Source: Magnolia sinica
Taxonomy: Eukaryota > Streptophyta > Magnoliopsida > Magnoliales > Magnoliaceae
Direction: 5' to 3'
Assembly (NCBI RefSeq): GCF_029962835.1
Contig: NC_080575.1
Span: forward strand, 44,878,437 to 44,942,436
DNA: 64,000 nt
A model generated the notes under the pieces. That model was not told the origin of the DNA and did not search any database. It saw nothing but the letters and a program-made list of their open reading frames with translations. Numbering within the stretch: the stretch's first letter is position 1; each line of letters opens with the position of its first letter. Shown here one piece after another: positions 9,049-20,725 of the stretch. Made by a program: the position numbers and the translations under genes.

Positions 9049-12000
9049 CAATTTTCAACCATGTAGCTTCTTAACATCTGCTCTTATCTTTTCATTGCAT
9101 CATAGCTTCAATCAACGCTTCTTGTGCACACTCCGTCCTTCTTTTACCCCACGCCAAGCCCAGAGAAGTTGCACAGAACTTGAACTTCTTTGTAGGAAAG
9201 ACCTTGGTGAGTATGTCTGCTGGATTCATGCTGGTGTGAATCTTTTCCAGTGTGACACCTCCTTCCTCTAGCACTTGTCGGCTAAAGTGGTAACAAACAT
9301 CAATGTGTTTAGTACGAGAGTGATAAACAAAATTTTTAGCCAAATTGATAGCGCTCTCGCTATCACAGTTAACCGGCACGGCTTCCTGCTGAAGTCCCAA
9401 CTGATTTATCATGCCTTTGAGCCAAACACCTTCTTTAAACGCTTCTGTCACTGCCATATATTCTGCTTCGGTCGTGGAAAGAGCCACCACGGACTGAAGC
9501 TTCGACATCCAACTAATTGCTCCACCCGCTAGTACAAACGAGTATCCTGAAGTAGACTTCCTGGAATCTATACTGCCCGCGTAGTTAGAATTCACATACC
9601 CTACCAACTTTGTCCCTGTTTTCTCAAAAGTTAAGACGTAGTCTTTCGTACCTCGAATGTATCGAAGTAGCCATTTCACCGCTTCCCAATGTTGCTTATC
9701 GGGGTTTGACATGTATCTGCTCACAACACCGACTGCCTGTGAAATATCCGGTCTCGTACAGACCATGACATACATTAAACTGCCAACCACATTCGAATAG
9801 GGCAAATGAGACATAACCTGCTTTTCCTCATTGGATTTAGGACATTGTTCTGAGGAAAGCTTGAAGTGAGTCGCGTGGGGAACGCTCACCGGCTTTGCCT
9901 GATCCATCCCATACTTGATCAATACCTTTTCAAGGTATTCTGTCTGTGATAACCAAAGCTTGCTTCTCTTCCTGTCTCTATGAATATCTATGCCGAGAAC
10001 TTTTTTTGCAGCCCTCAGATCTTTCATCTCGAATGTCCCTGATAACCGAGTCTTCGGTATGTTGATTTCTGACATATCATGACAGGCGATCAACATATCA
10101 TCAACATACACTACTAGGATGATGAATTTGCCATAACTCAGTGTCTTGTAATAGACACAGTGATCGTATTCACTCTAAGTAAATTTCTGACTCACCATGA
10201 AAGAATCAAATTTTTTATACCACTGCCTAGGCGACTGTTTCAGGCCATACAATGACCTTATTAACCTGCAAACCTTTTTCTCTGCCCCTTTAACTTCGTA
10301 GCCCTCTGGTTGCTTCATGTAGATCTGCTCTTCGAATTTCCTGTGCAGGAATGCAGTCTTCACATCCATCTGTTCCAGCTCGAGATCGTATTGGGCAACC
10401 AGCGCCAACACGAATCTGATAGATACCTGCTTAACCACCGGCGCGAATATCTCTGTGAAGTCGATTCCTTCTCTCTGAGCATAACCCTTCACTACCAACC
10501 TTGCTTTGTATCTATCCTGTTTCTTTTTGAATAACCACTTGCATCCAATCGCTTTTCGGCCCACAGCTTCACCGGCTCCCATGTGTGATTTTTGTGCAAT
10601 GAGTCCATCTCATCGTCCATAGCCGCCTTCCACTTTTCTGCATCAGGCTCATCAAGAGCCTCCTGAATAGTAGACGGGTCCCCCTCATCTGTAATGAGGG
10701 CATATGCAATATTAGAGTCGTCCTTGTATCTTGCCGGTAACCTGCGATCACGCGTGGATTCCTTCTCACAGGTGGCTGCTCCACCTGATCCTGTACCTTT
10801 GTCTGCACGTCTGTCTCTGCCTGAGTATCATCTGAGTCAATCTGGACGTCTATGATCAACTTTTCTGGTTCCTCTTGCTCCTCTTGATCATTCTTGTGAA
10901 ATAGGGAGCTTTCATCGAATCTGACGTCACGGCTAGTGATGACCTTGCGTGTGACCTTGTCGAATAACCTGTAACCTTTCACACCAATGCCATAACCAAC
11001 AAAGATATACTTTTTAGCTCTATGGTCTAGCTTATCTCTCTCAACTGACGGTACATAAAAGTAAGCCTCACAACCAAATATGCGTAGATCTGAGTAGTCG
11101 ATTTTCTAACCACTCCATACTTCCTCTGGGATTTTATATTCAATTGCCGTTGAAGGAGATTGGTTCACCAAATAACAAGCTGTGTTAATGGCCTCTATCC
11201 ATAGGTCCCTGCACAACGCGACATTACTTAACATGCATCTGGCCCTCTCCATGAGAGTCTGATTCATTCGCTCAGCCACACCGTTTTGCTCGGGAGTGTG
11301 GCGCACTGTGTTGTGCCTAATGATACCTTCATCCTTGCAATAATCATTAAACTCAGTGGAAGTAAATTCTCCACCATTGTCAGTCCTTAAAACTTTTATT
11401 TTTCGCCCTGACTGTTTTTCCACCATTGCCTTCCATTGCTTGAATATAGTGAAAACTTCGGATTTACGTTTCATGAAGTAAACCCAAACTTTCCTGGAGT
11501 AGTCGTCAATGAATGAAACAAACCATGACGACCCCCCATGGAAACTTCTGGCGATGGCCCCTAAACGTTAGAGTGCACATAATCAAGTACTCCCTTACAA
11601 ACATGTTTTCCAGATTTAAAAGACAGTCTAGATTGTTTACCGTATATACAATGCTCGCATATATCTAAATCAGAATTTTTAAAAGCTAGAATTAAACATC
11701 GATCAAGAAGTACCTTCATGCCTCGCTCTCTCATGTGGCCCAGACGAGCATGCCACATACGTAGAGATGTGGAGTCTGCAATAGCTGCTACCGCTCCACC
11801 TGCTGAAGTGTTCTCAATCAACCTGTAAAGGTTTCCGTGCCTCTGCGCTCTCATAACCACGAGTGCCCCTTTTGAAACTTTAAGGACACCATCAATACCG
11901 GTGAACTTGCACCTTATAGCCTCGAGTGCACCGAGAGAAATCAGACTTTTCTTCATATCAAGAACGTGCCTGACGTTAGTCAATGTACGCTCCATCCCAT

Positions 12001-13043
12001 CAAACATCTTGATGCTCACCATACCAATAGCCACAACATTACAGGCATTGTCATTGCCCATAAAAACCTGTTCACCACGCATTCCTCATAACTGGTAAAC
12101 CAACTCCGATGATGAGTCATGTGATAAGATACTCCTGTGTCAAAATCCACTCGTCTTTATGATTGTCGTGTAAGTGACCAATCATGGAAATAGATAGAAC
12201 ATCACCACCACTTGATTCTTCATCAGATGTGACCACATTAGCCTCCTTGGAAGAAGTCGCTGAATTTTCTTTCTTCATTTTAGGATTTCTGCAATCCTTC
12301 TTCATGTGTCCAGACAACCCACAATTCCAACACTTTAATTTTCCTTTGCCCTTGCCCTTGGATTTGGATCTAGGTTTAAAAGATCCTGTACCTCGCTCAG
12401 AATCTCTGCCCCTCGTAATCAGTGCATCGGAAGATGCACCCATGTCACCATTTAGCTTTCTCATAGCCTTCCCTTGAAGGGCTGAGATAACGGTGTTAAC
12501 ACGTAGTTTTATTTACGGTGCACATTGTGTCCCTGAAAGACTCATATGATGCAGGAAGAAAATTCAACAATATACATGCCTGTTCCTCATCTTTGACCAC
12601 TTCCTCCATATCCAGCAATTTGCACATCAATTTATTAAAGTTGCTGATATGGGCTTCTAGATCTCCACCCTCTGCCATCTTGAAGGTATAACACTGTAGC
12701 TTCAAGTGTAGGCGATTTTCAAAGGACTTCTTTACATAGATGTTCTCTAACTTCGCCCACAAACTAGCTGCAGTTTTCTCCCTCAAAACATTATAGAAAA
12801 CCTCATCCGTGAGACATAAACGGATAGAGGCTAAAGCATTACTATCAAGGTTTTCCCATTCATCATCTTTCATGGTAGATTTCCGATCCTCAAGAGCCTT
12901 AATCTCTCCTTACTTGGTTAACAGGCTAATCATCTTAACCTTCCATAACTCAAAATTATTTTTGCCTGAGTACTTCTCAATATCAAACTTGCCGTTTCCC
13001 ATTATTACTAATCCTGCAGATTCAAATCTGTGCCCCAACGATT

Positions 13044-13055
13044 TCTCTGATACCA
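13044..13055 (-). other. Primer-binding site of the copia element
   Basis: On the minus strand TGGTATCAGAGA lies two bases inside the 5' LTR. TGGTATCAGAGC is complementary to the 3' end of plant initiator tRNA-Met, the usual copia primer. Confidence 0.85.
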
Positions 13056-13057
13056 CT

Positions 13058-13537
13058 TGTTGGGGATTTGTGCTGCGGAACACAAAGATTTAACATGGAA
13101 AACCCTTGCAGGAAAAAACCACGGCACAAAGCGACAGAAATCCACTATGAAAAGAAAATTACAAGAGAGAGGACTTACCCGATTCGAACAACCTCGAATC
13201 TCACCCTTGCTACACCCTTTGATAACCCTAGAACCCTTTAGAAAGCTTTAGAATAGCCATAGGGACCCCTATTTATAGTTTAGGAAACTCCACTTAGGCA
13301 CCTAATCCGGAAAAATCCGGAAACTGCCTCAAATTCATGCAGTCCGCGCAGGATCTGCGTAACCTCGACTAGTCGAAGGATGGCCTCGACTGGTCAAGCA
13401 ACCCGCTCGACCGGTCGAGCATGACCTTCGACTGGTCGAGCCTGACGGACAACCAAAAGGCGAGCTCGTTGGACTTTGAGTCGAGCGGGCTTCGACCGGT
13501 CGAGCAGTGGACTTGTCTTGAAGACTTTCTGACAACA
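13058..13537 (-). repeat. 5' LTR of the copia element
   Basis: Its termini match those of the 3' LTR. It is shorter (480 against 588 bp) and differs by scattered substitutions. The TCGACCGGTCGA palindrome cluster (about 13,370-13,505) and the TATA-like box (about 13,267-13,278) are kept. Confidence 0.92.
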
Positions 13538-13638
13538 TTAGGTCCATGGTTTAGTGGTTCAAATTGTTGTTCTAATGGGCTCCACATTTTCTCATACTCA
13601 TTCAGAAGTTTTTTTTTTTTTTTTCTACAACAAGGTGG

Positions 13639-13857
13639 TTAGATCTTCCCTTTCTCAACCCATACCTTCATAAGGACGCCATATTCAATCATGGAGTTAA
13701 TTTCGTAGTTGCTGAAGCGACGACTCTCTAGCCGTCCTTTTGGGTGAACCATGGCATCCTGATGCCTCATACAAACAGTTCCCTTGAAGTCCAGCTCAAC
13801 TAGTTTAAGGCCCACCTCAGCTCTATTTGCTTCTCGCAAATCGGTAAGATCAACCAC
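13639..13857 (-). pseudogene. Unrecognised gene fragment (P2 left arm)
   Basis: A 72-codon minus-strand frame begins MVDLTDLREANRAEVGLKLV and contains the polar stretch RRFSNYEINSMIEYGVLMKV. It reads like real protein rather than low-complexity sequence, but I do not recognise the family. The mirror copy (about 23,690-23,910, plus strand) has acquired an in-frame stop (CAGTTTAGCTGG). The left copy is therefore the better preserved of two fragments carried with the palindrome. Confidence 0.4.
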
Positions 13858-14190
13858 GATCCATTAAATTCATCTTAATTCCCATTGTATGACCATGTTT
13901 TAGCTTGTGCAAGTTAGGCCCATGACTCACTGATCCAGACCATTGGCTTTTTGGACCTGTCGCAGATCCGAGTCAGGCAGTATCGGGCCTAGCCCAGACA
14001 TTAATCGGGCCCAAACCCGAGTATTAAGGACATAAATAGAATAGGCCTGTTCTGATCATTGGATTGGGCATTAATAGTATGAAATTTTGCAAAATCCATG
14101 CCCAGGCCCTAATCACTTGGGCTTCAAAATCCAACCCAAGATGGACGGACTCAAAAATCTTTTCCATTTTTTAGATTTGTAGCCTATTGA

Positions 14191-14203
14191 CACTACAAGA
14201 AAA
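14191..14203 (+). mobile_element. CACTA-type (En/Spm) transposon terminus
   Basis: CACTACAAGAAAA is the classic terminal inverted repeat of plant CACTA elements and is followed at once by subterminal repeats. The inverted partner at 23,346-23,358 is the mirror image created by the palindrome, not necessarily the element's own far end: the arm homology continues outside it for more than 600 bp. Confidence 0.85.
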
Positions 14204-14207
14204 GGGG

Positions 14208-14820
14208 ACTTTAGCCTCAATTCAAAACTGTGGCTAAAAAGGTTAAAAACTGAGGCTAAAAGCCTTTAGCCTTAGTTTTGCCTCAGTTATCTAAACCAAG
14301 GTTGAAACCCCCGTGGCTAAAGGCTTTAGCCTTAGTTTTAGCAACTGATGCTAAAATGACTTTTATAGCCTCGGTTCTTCAAGTGAAGCTAAAAGAACCT
14401 TTTTAGCTTCAGTTTTCTCTAAATGAGGCTAAATCAAAATTTTAGCCTCCATTGTTTCCACTGAGACTAAATCCAAATTTTAGCCTTAGTTGCCTCCAAT
14501 TGAAGCTAAATCTATTTTAACCTCAGTTCTCAACAATCGAGGCTAAAGCCTTTAGCCATGGGAGTTGTAGTCTCAGTTTAGGTAACTGAGACAAAACTGA
14601 GACTAAATCCAAATTTTAGCCTTAGTTGCCTCCAATTGAAGCTAAATCTATTTTAACCTCGGTTCTCAACAATCGAGGCTAAAGCCTTTAGCCATGGGAG
14701 TTGTAGTCTCAGTTTAGGTAATCGAGACAAAACTGAGACTAAAGATGGATTTAGCCTTTGTTGGTATCAACTGAGGCTAAATTCACTTTTTAACCTCAGT
14801 TCTTAGAGGCTAAATCATTT
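14208..14820 (+). repeat. CACTA subterminal repeats (left arm)
   Basis: Many copies of a ~12-bp motif (ACTGAGGCTAAA and its complement TTTAGCCTCAGT) lie in both orientations. In En/Spm-type elements such arrays bind the element's own TNPA-like protein. A 136-bp segment is tandemly duplicated (14,473-14,608 and 14,609-14,744) and is single in the right arm. Confidence 0.85.
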
Positions 14821-15466
14821 ATTTTAACCCATTCATAAACTTGTGCATAGTCAGTCAGATCCACAACATTAGCTACAATATTTTAATGGGTTTTTCCTCT
14901 CAAATAAAACCCAAGAAAACCCAGAAAGAGTCTTCAATTCTCAGTCAAATAGACTTGGAATCCCAATCCATAAAACATGAAAAAACAGAAAGAAATGAAA
15001 AAGAAAGAAGAAAAACAGAGAGTGGTTTTCTCCCTCAGTCCAAGAGACTTGAAATCTCAACACAAATAGAGAAACGTTAGAGGCTTCTATTTAAATATAA
15101 GAGAAGTGGCATTTTCTTCCTGAGTTTGTGTGATTTGTTAGCAGCCATCCAAGAGTTTTGTGTGATCTGTCCAGCCACAAAGATGAGATGGCATAGGCCT
15201 GACAAGGAGAAATATACAAGTAGCCCTTGCTCTAATTCAGATATTGTAAGTATGGCTTCAAACCTGTATCTCCAGTTTCTCTCTCCTCTTCTTTAATCAG
15301 CTGATCTACTGCTGGTGCATTATCTGTTTTCTGTTGTTTCACAGTAGACGCTTTCTTGATCTCTCTTTTGGCAGTTTCACATCTCAAGGGAGAAACGACC
15401 TCAGCGAGCCTTTCAGAACCAACAGTGCCTTCGTGTAGGTTGGATAGTGTAGTGATGCTTAATTAC

Positions 15467-15611
15467 CGGCTATATCACGATTTTCATAGATCTTTGTGTC
15501 TGTGACCTAGAGGACATCTCCGGGAAAGATATTCGTGTCAGCCAAAGTAGAAGATTCATCAGCTTCAATTTCCCTGGAGCCTTTGTGAAGCTTCTGGTTC
15601 TCTTTAACAAC
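15467..15611 (-). pseudogene. Captured exon resembling a plant ubiquitin-specific protease (UBP26-like), left copy
   Basis: This is the mirror of 22,124-22,268 (minus strand here), with splice-like borders (acceptor ...CTTACAG, donor |GTAATT). The translation includes [20 protein letters not shown], which by memory resembles the C-terminal ubiquitin-like region of plant UBP26-type deubiquitinases. It is one exon in a row of exon-like pieces inside the CACTA-bounded segment. Confidence in the family is moderate, and no full gene is present. Confidence 0.45.
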
Positions 15612-15869
15612 CTGTAAGATATTTCACCATCAGTAAAAAGGTAACATAGAGAGGTCAATTTATCCATCTTAAGCCTACAAGGAAAATGATCCATCATTAA
15701 CTAGAAAAGGAACATGGCTACTTGATGCTCAAGGGAAAATATATAATAAGAATATTCATGTACATTCCCAGTCTGTTATAAAGAACTCACAATATCCAAA
15801 ATGCTGACTGCAGCAGGTTGAGTTTGGAATTTGGAATACCAGTCATTGTAGGTGCTCATGAGTCGCCTA

Positions 15870-16860
15870 CTCACAATAATTCCAGACCAGACCCACATGC
15901 CAAAATTACTGCATTTTGTCTGCTAAGTTGATTGGGAGTGGCATGGGAGATTTCTGATAGTTGGAAAATACCGGAACTCCACCATCGGGAGCAGCAGTCG
16001 GCTGACCACCAGAACTGATGCCGCCCAGTTTCACTCAATCTCCATATAATTACAATCATTTAATTCTCTGAGTTTTTCATAAGGTATAAGAGAAAATAGA
16101 TACTTGCCTGAACAAGTTAGTTCATCCACATGATATTTGTAAAGAGAAGGTTCCTGAGAAAACAGATAATAAACTGTTATTCATCAAAATTATAAGGAGG
16201 AAAGGCTGGGAATGATTAAAAACACTATAATCTCATCCTTAATATCATACAGGCTCAGAATCTTTTAAGAGATCTTTAATTCAATACCTACGACCTCTAT
16301 TGCTTACATCCCTTTCTTTTGTAATAAGAGCATTTAATAAGGTAAGGAAAGATATTGTGGATGGGTATGTTTCATTCCTTGCTTCTACTTCATTCAACTC
16401 AAACCTCATATCATAAACCTGCCAAATACACAATTAAAAAAAATAAAAAAAATAAAATCATTGTAATATCACCAACAAGTTATTGCAACAGATGTGTATC
16501 ATGTTTCTGTATTTATACAAATGCGTGGACATTTGAACAGACCTGCTCTGAATTGCCAATGTGTATCATGTTTCTGTATTTATACAAATGCGTGCAGACA
16601 TTTGAACAGACCTGCTCTGAATTGCCAGTTTGACCTTCATCTTCCAACATCTCCCAAGCTACTTCCAATCTTCGGCATTTCTTTCGTGGCATATGTTTCT
16701 GTTTAATGGGAATTAGCAAAGAATATCCAAGACCCATATGCTTAAAGTAACTTAAAACAGACAAACAAATAATTACAAGAGCAGGATTAAAAAAAATGAA
16801 ATTACCTCACGCTCCCTCCGTCTCTTTTCCTTTGTTTTCAAGTCCTCTGCCTACTGGGCA
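15870..16860 (-). pseudogene. Exon-like series, left-arm mirror copy
   Basis: This is the minus-strand counterpart of 20,726-21,950. The exon with KHMPRKKCRRLEVAWEMLED lies at about 16,610-16,696. The exon ending in SLADRMQ and a stop lies at about 15,904-16,030, but here it lacks about 100 bp of its 5' part compared with the right arm, so the gene piece is more damaged than its mirror. The family is unknown. Confidence 0.45.
16494..16627. repeat. 67-bp tandem duplication (shared by both arms)
   Basis: GTGTATCATGTTTCTGTATT begins at 16,494 and again at 16,561. The same duplication is present in the right arm (about 21,011-21,140), so it predates the palindrome. It duplicates an exon end with its GTCTGT donor. 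Confidence 0.8.
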
Positions 16861-17199
16861 CTCATGACCTCAATTGTGTCACCCTGACCTTTCTCATTTG
16901 ATGCTGTCAAAAGAAGTAATGTACACCAAAAAGAAGTTTTGAAGATGTTAAACAGAGTTATTCAAACAAAGATAACAAAAAATGCTATAAATGAGAATAC
17001 ATAGGCATGATTTCCAACAAAAGAGGGGTGTACAGATCTGTTATGTACAGATCCAGATCTCATTTCTTACAATTGTGTTGCCTCGGATCTGATATTTTGG
17101 CAATGGATCTGTGCTCCCTACAACACCGTTCTGAATCATATAGCCCCAGAAATCAGAATGTCTGCTTTCTCAGGCAATTCAACATCCTCAACTTTACCT

Positions 17200-18505
17200 T
17201 TGATCACTTGTAATATAAAGAACAAAAACCCTCACGAAAATGAGAACAACGTAGCAACAAGGTGAGTTTGGCAAAAAACTCAAAAAAGTCAGGTATTAAG
17301 TTTAAACTGCAAAATAAAATATTCTTATAAAAGAAATAGCAGATCTGAATGCAATGTAGTTTCCACGAGTACAAATTAGCCATGCAACCCATATAAATAT
17401 ACAATTTTGTGTTGAGTGAAAGCAGAGAAAGAAGGGATTCTGTAGTTCTTACCATTTGGGTAATCCTCTTATAGCACCAGTGCCCATGGACGACAAGTAG
17501 TCGCTCTAAAAACCGGAACTGAGAAATAGAGAAGTCACTAGGTGGTTGTTCTTGGCATTGTCATGGCCTTAGATCGATCTCAGCATGCAAAAGAGAGTCA
17601 GCTCTTGGATTCTTTTGTGTGTCAAACATAAATACACATAAATATGACTTGACCTGATAAAAACAAAGGGACCAACTATTCAATGATGGTGAACTACAAA
17701 AAATGAAGGGATCACAAAACCCATAGCTTGCAACAAATTAAGCATGGCTATTAAATGTACAAGAAAATATTTGAATAGTATTTAATAAATGGCTAGTGAA
17801 ATGTAACAAAACATAAATATGTATGTAAAAGATCACACATGAATGAATCCCAACAAAAAACTACCTATTGATTCTTCGGCCCCTTCGACTGAGGTCCCTC
17901 AGCCTCAGGCCATCCATTAGGTCCCATCAAATGGAAATTTCATCCTGTAGAGGGATGACAGATCTTGATAATCACATAGGAGCTTAGCATTGCAGGACAG
18001 AATGCTCACATACAACTAGTAAGAAACAATGGACATCATTGCAATTATGATTCTAAAATATTGGAAATGAGTATGGATAATACACAATTATATGCACATA
18101 TATAAGTTTATTTCTCCTTCTTTTCTCTCTCTCTATCACTTCTGTTTGATATATTATTGACATAGATTGCACTAGTTAAGTTTCAACAAGTGAGGCTTTA
18201 TTTGGAGAAAATAACCAGCTGCAAATTCTGATCAGATTCATTTTAAGTTGGATGAAACAAGAGTAATTGCAATGATGACAAAAGGATTAATGTTTCTATT
18301 CAGATGAATATTTAAATTGCTCAGTTCCACATTGCTGTAAACAATAATTGTGCTCCACAGTGATTGTACGTCCGTATGCATCCTGAAATAGTAGATGCAT
18401 TTAAAATGGCAACCGCAAAGTGTGATCCATTTCCATACTATGAAAACCTTAGGTGAGGTTCAGATTGTGGAAGATGATTCTCGAAACACTATTAAAAGGG
18501 CAGTT
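17200..18505. other. Non-coding inner part of P2 left arm
   Basis: No gene seen. The open frames here are short and unrecognised. The part from about 17,620 on also occurs at 39,493-40,390. Confidence 0.5.
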
Positions 18506-18987
18506 ATCCACGGGCATTGATCAGGTGAAACACTCCAAGTGCACATGTGACACAGGCAAGTTTCTCCTTCATTTACACGATGATAAGTGCTGTTATGTAA
18601 CTTGAATTCCATCCCTACTGCACGTGAAACACTTTCCTCTCATTGCGACTGGAAGTATTGATCAGATGGGCCATAGGGAAAAACTATAGTGAACTGATAA
18701 CTTCAGACCATCCATCCAGATGTAAGTTTTGCCCTGTCCAAATCGACCCATTAGTCAGCTTTGTATCAACGGTCCATCTTTATATCTGCTGCACAGATAG
18801 CTACACAGTTCACCACTTTGGTTGTTGGCCCTGATCACCACATGTTCAACTTGGACACTTCGATTCTAACCGTCTATTTTGAAATGGGCAGCGACTAACA
18901 AATGGTTGGAATTGATGAATGATGGTGGCCCCAACTATAAAATTTTCATCTACCCTTCCATAAAAAAGGCAAAAAAAGAAGAAAAGA
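18506..18987. other. Loop of palindrome P2
   Basis: This 482-bp stretch lies between the inner ends of the arms (GGGCAGTT at 18,498-18,505 and AACTGCCC at 18,988-18,995). It is not found in the outer arms. It is present as the reverse complement at about 40,395-40,897, joined to the same arm sequence, so it is the natural continuation of the right arm. The abrupt change at 18,505/18,506 (CAGTT|ATCCACGGG) is the inversion junction. Confidence 0.9.
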
Positions 18988-19908
18988 AACTGCCCTTTTA
19001 ATAGTGTTTCGAGAATCATCTTCCACAATCTGAACCTCACCTAAGGTTTTCATAGTATGGAAATGGATCACACTTTGTTGTTGCCATTTTAAATGCATCT
19101 ACTGTTTCAGGATGCATATGGACGTACAATCACTGTGGAGCACAATTATTGTTTACAGCAACGTGGAACTGAGCAATTTAAATATTCATCTGAATAGAAA
19201 CATTAATCCTTTTGTCATCATTGCAATTACTCTTGTTTCATCCAACTTAAAATGAATCTGATCAGAATTTGCAGCTGGTTATTTTCTCCAAATAAAACCT
19301 CACTTGTTGAAACTTAACTAGTGAAATCTATGTCAATAATATATCAAACAGAAGTGATAGAGAGAGAAAAAGAAGAAGAAATAAACTTATATATGTGCAT
19401 ATAATTGTGTATAATCGATACTCATTTCCAATATTTTAGAATCATAATTGCAATGATGTCCATTGTTTCTAACTAGTTGTATGTGAGCATTCTGTCCTGC
19501 AATGCTAAACTCCTATGTGATTATCAAGATCTGTCATCCCTCTACATGATGAAATTTTCATTTGATGGGACCTAATGGATGGCCTGAGGCTGAGGGACCT
19601 CAGTCGAAGGGGCCGAAGAATCAATAGGTAGTTTTTTGTTGGGATTCATTTATGTGTGATCTTTTACATACATATTTATGTTTGTTACATTTCACTAGCC
19701 ATTTATTAAATACTCTTCAAATATTTTCTTGTGCATTTAATAGCCATGCTTAATTTGTTGCTAGCTATGGGTTTTGTGATCCCTTCATTTTTTGTAGTTC
19801 ACCATCATTGAATAGTTGGTCCCTAATTGTTTTTTTCAGGTCAAGTCATATTTATGTGTATTTATGTGTTTGACAAACAAAAGAATCCAAGAGCTGACTC
19901 GCTTTTGC

Positions 19909-20174
19909 ACGCTGAGATCAATCTAAGGCCATGACAATGCCAAGAACAGCCACCTAGTGACTTCTCTATTGCTCAGTTCCGGTTTCTGGAGCGACTACTT
20001 GTCGTCCATGGGCACTGGTGCTATAAGAGGATTACCCATGCATGCTGAGATCAATCTAAGGCCATGACAATGCCAAGAACAACCACCTAGTGACTTCTCT
20101 ATTGCTCAGTTCCGGTTTCTGGAGTGACTACTTGTCGTTCATGGGCATTGGTGCTATAAAAGGATTACCCAAAT
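19909..20174. repeat. 133-bp tandem duplication, right arm only
   Basis: GCACGCTGAGATCAATCTAA at 19,909 recurs as GCATGCTGAGATCAATCTAA at 20,042, and the two units differ at only a few positions. The left arm (about 17,460-17,595) has one copy, so this arose after the inversion. Confidence 0.85.
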
Positions 20175-20725
20175 GGTAAGAACTACAGAATCCCTTCTTT
20201 CTCTGCTTTCACTCAACACAAAATTGTATATTTATATGGGTTGCATGGCTAATTCGTACTCGTGGAAACTACATTGCATTCAGATCTGCTATTTCTTTTA
20301 TAAGAATATTTTATTTTGCAGTGATTTTATTTTGCAGTTTAAACTTAATACCTGACTTTTTTGAGTTCTTTGCCGAACTCACCTTGTTGCTACATTGTTC
20401 TCATTTTCGTGAGGGTTTTTGTTCTTTATATTACTAGTGATCAAAGGTAAAGTTGAGGATGTTGAATTGCCAAAGAAAGCAGACATTCTGATTTCTGTGG
20501 CTATATGATTCAGAAGGGTGTTATAGGGAGCACAGATCCATTGCCAAAATATCTGATCTGAGGCAACATGATTGTAGGAAATGAGATCTGGATCTGTACA
20601 CCCCTCTTTTGTTGGAAATCATGCCTATGTATTCTCATTTATAGCATTTTTTGTTATCTTTGTTTGAATAACTCTGTTTAACATCTTCAAAACTTCTTTT
20701 TGGTGTACATTACTTCTTTTGACAG

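Larger units (their letters stand above)
8445..13537 (-). mobile_element. Ty1/copia LTR retrotransposon, degenerate (fossil)
   Basis: The element is complete in outline but broken. It has two LTRs, a primer-binding site, a polypurine tract and a 5-bp target duplication. Coding remnants run on the minus strand in copia order: gag (about 12.1-12.9 kb, with the zinc knuckle CWNCGLSGHMKKDC), protease/pre-integrase (about 11.6-12.1 kb), integrase core (about 11.1-11.5 kb, HTPEQNGVAERMNQ), reverse transcriptase (about 9.8-10.6 kb, including YVDDMLIA) and RNase H (about 9.1-9.6 kb). Integrase before reverse transcriptase is diagnostic of copia, and the protein style resembles the Tork/TNT1 group. 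The reading frame is interrupted about half a dozen times. The LTRs differ at roughly one site in twenty by eye, which suggests insertion on the order of a few million years ago at usual plant rates (inference). It lies in the left arm of P2 only. Confidence 0.95.
13538..18505 (+). repeat. Palindrome P2, left arm, inner part
   Basis: This part mirrors 18,988-24,002. Divergence by eye is around 5-7%, slightly more than between the copia LTRs, which agrees with the insertion being younger than the palindrome. It contains a gene fragment (13,639-13,857), a CACTA terminus (14,191), subterminal repeats and minus-strand exon-like pieces. Arm-specific changes: a 136-bp tandem duplication (14,473-14,744), and the absence of about 100 bp that is present in the right arm at about 21,620-21,708. 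Confidence 0.95.
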
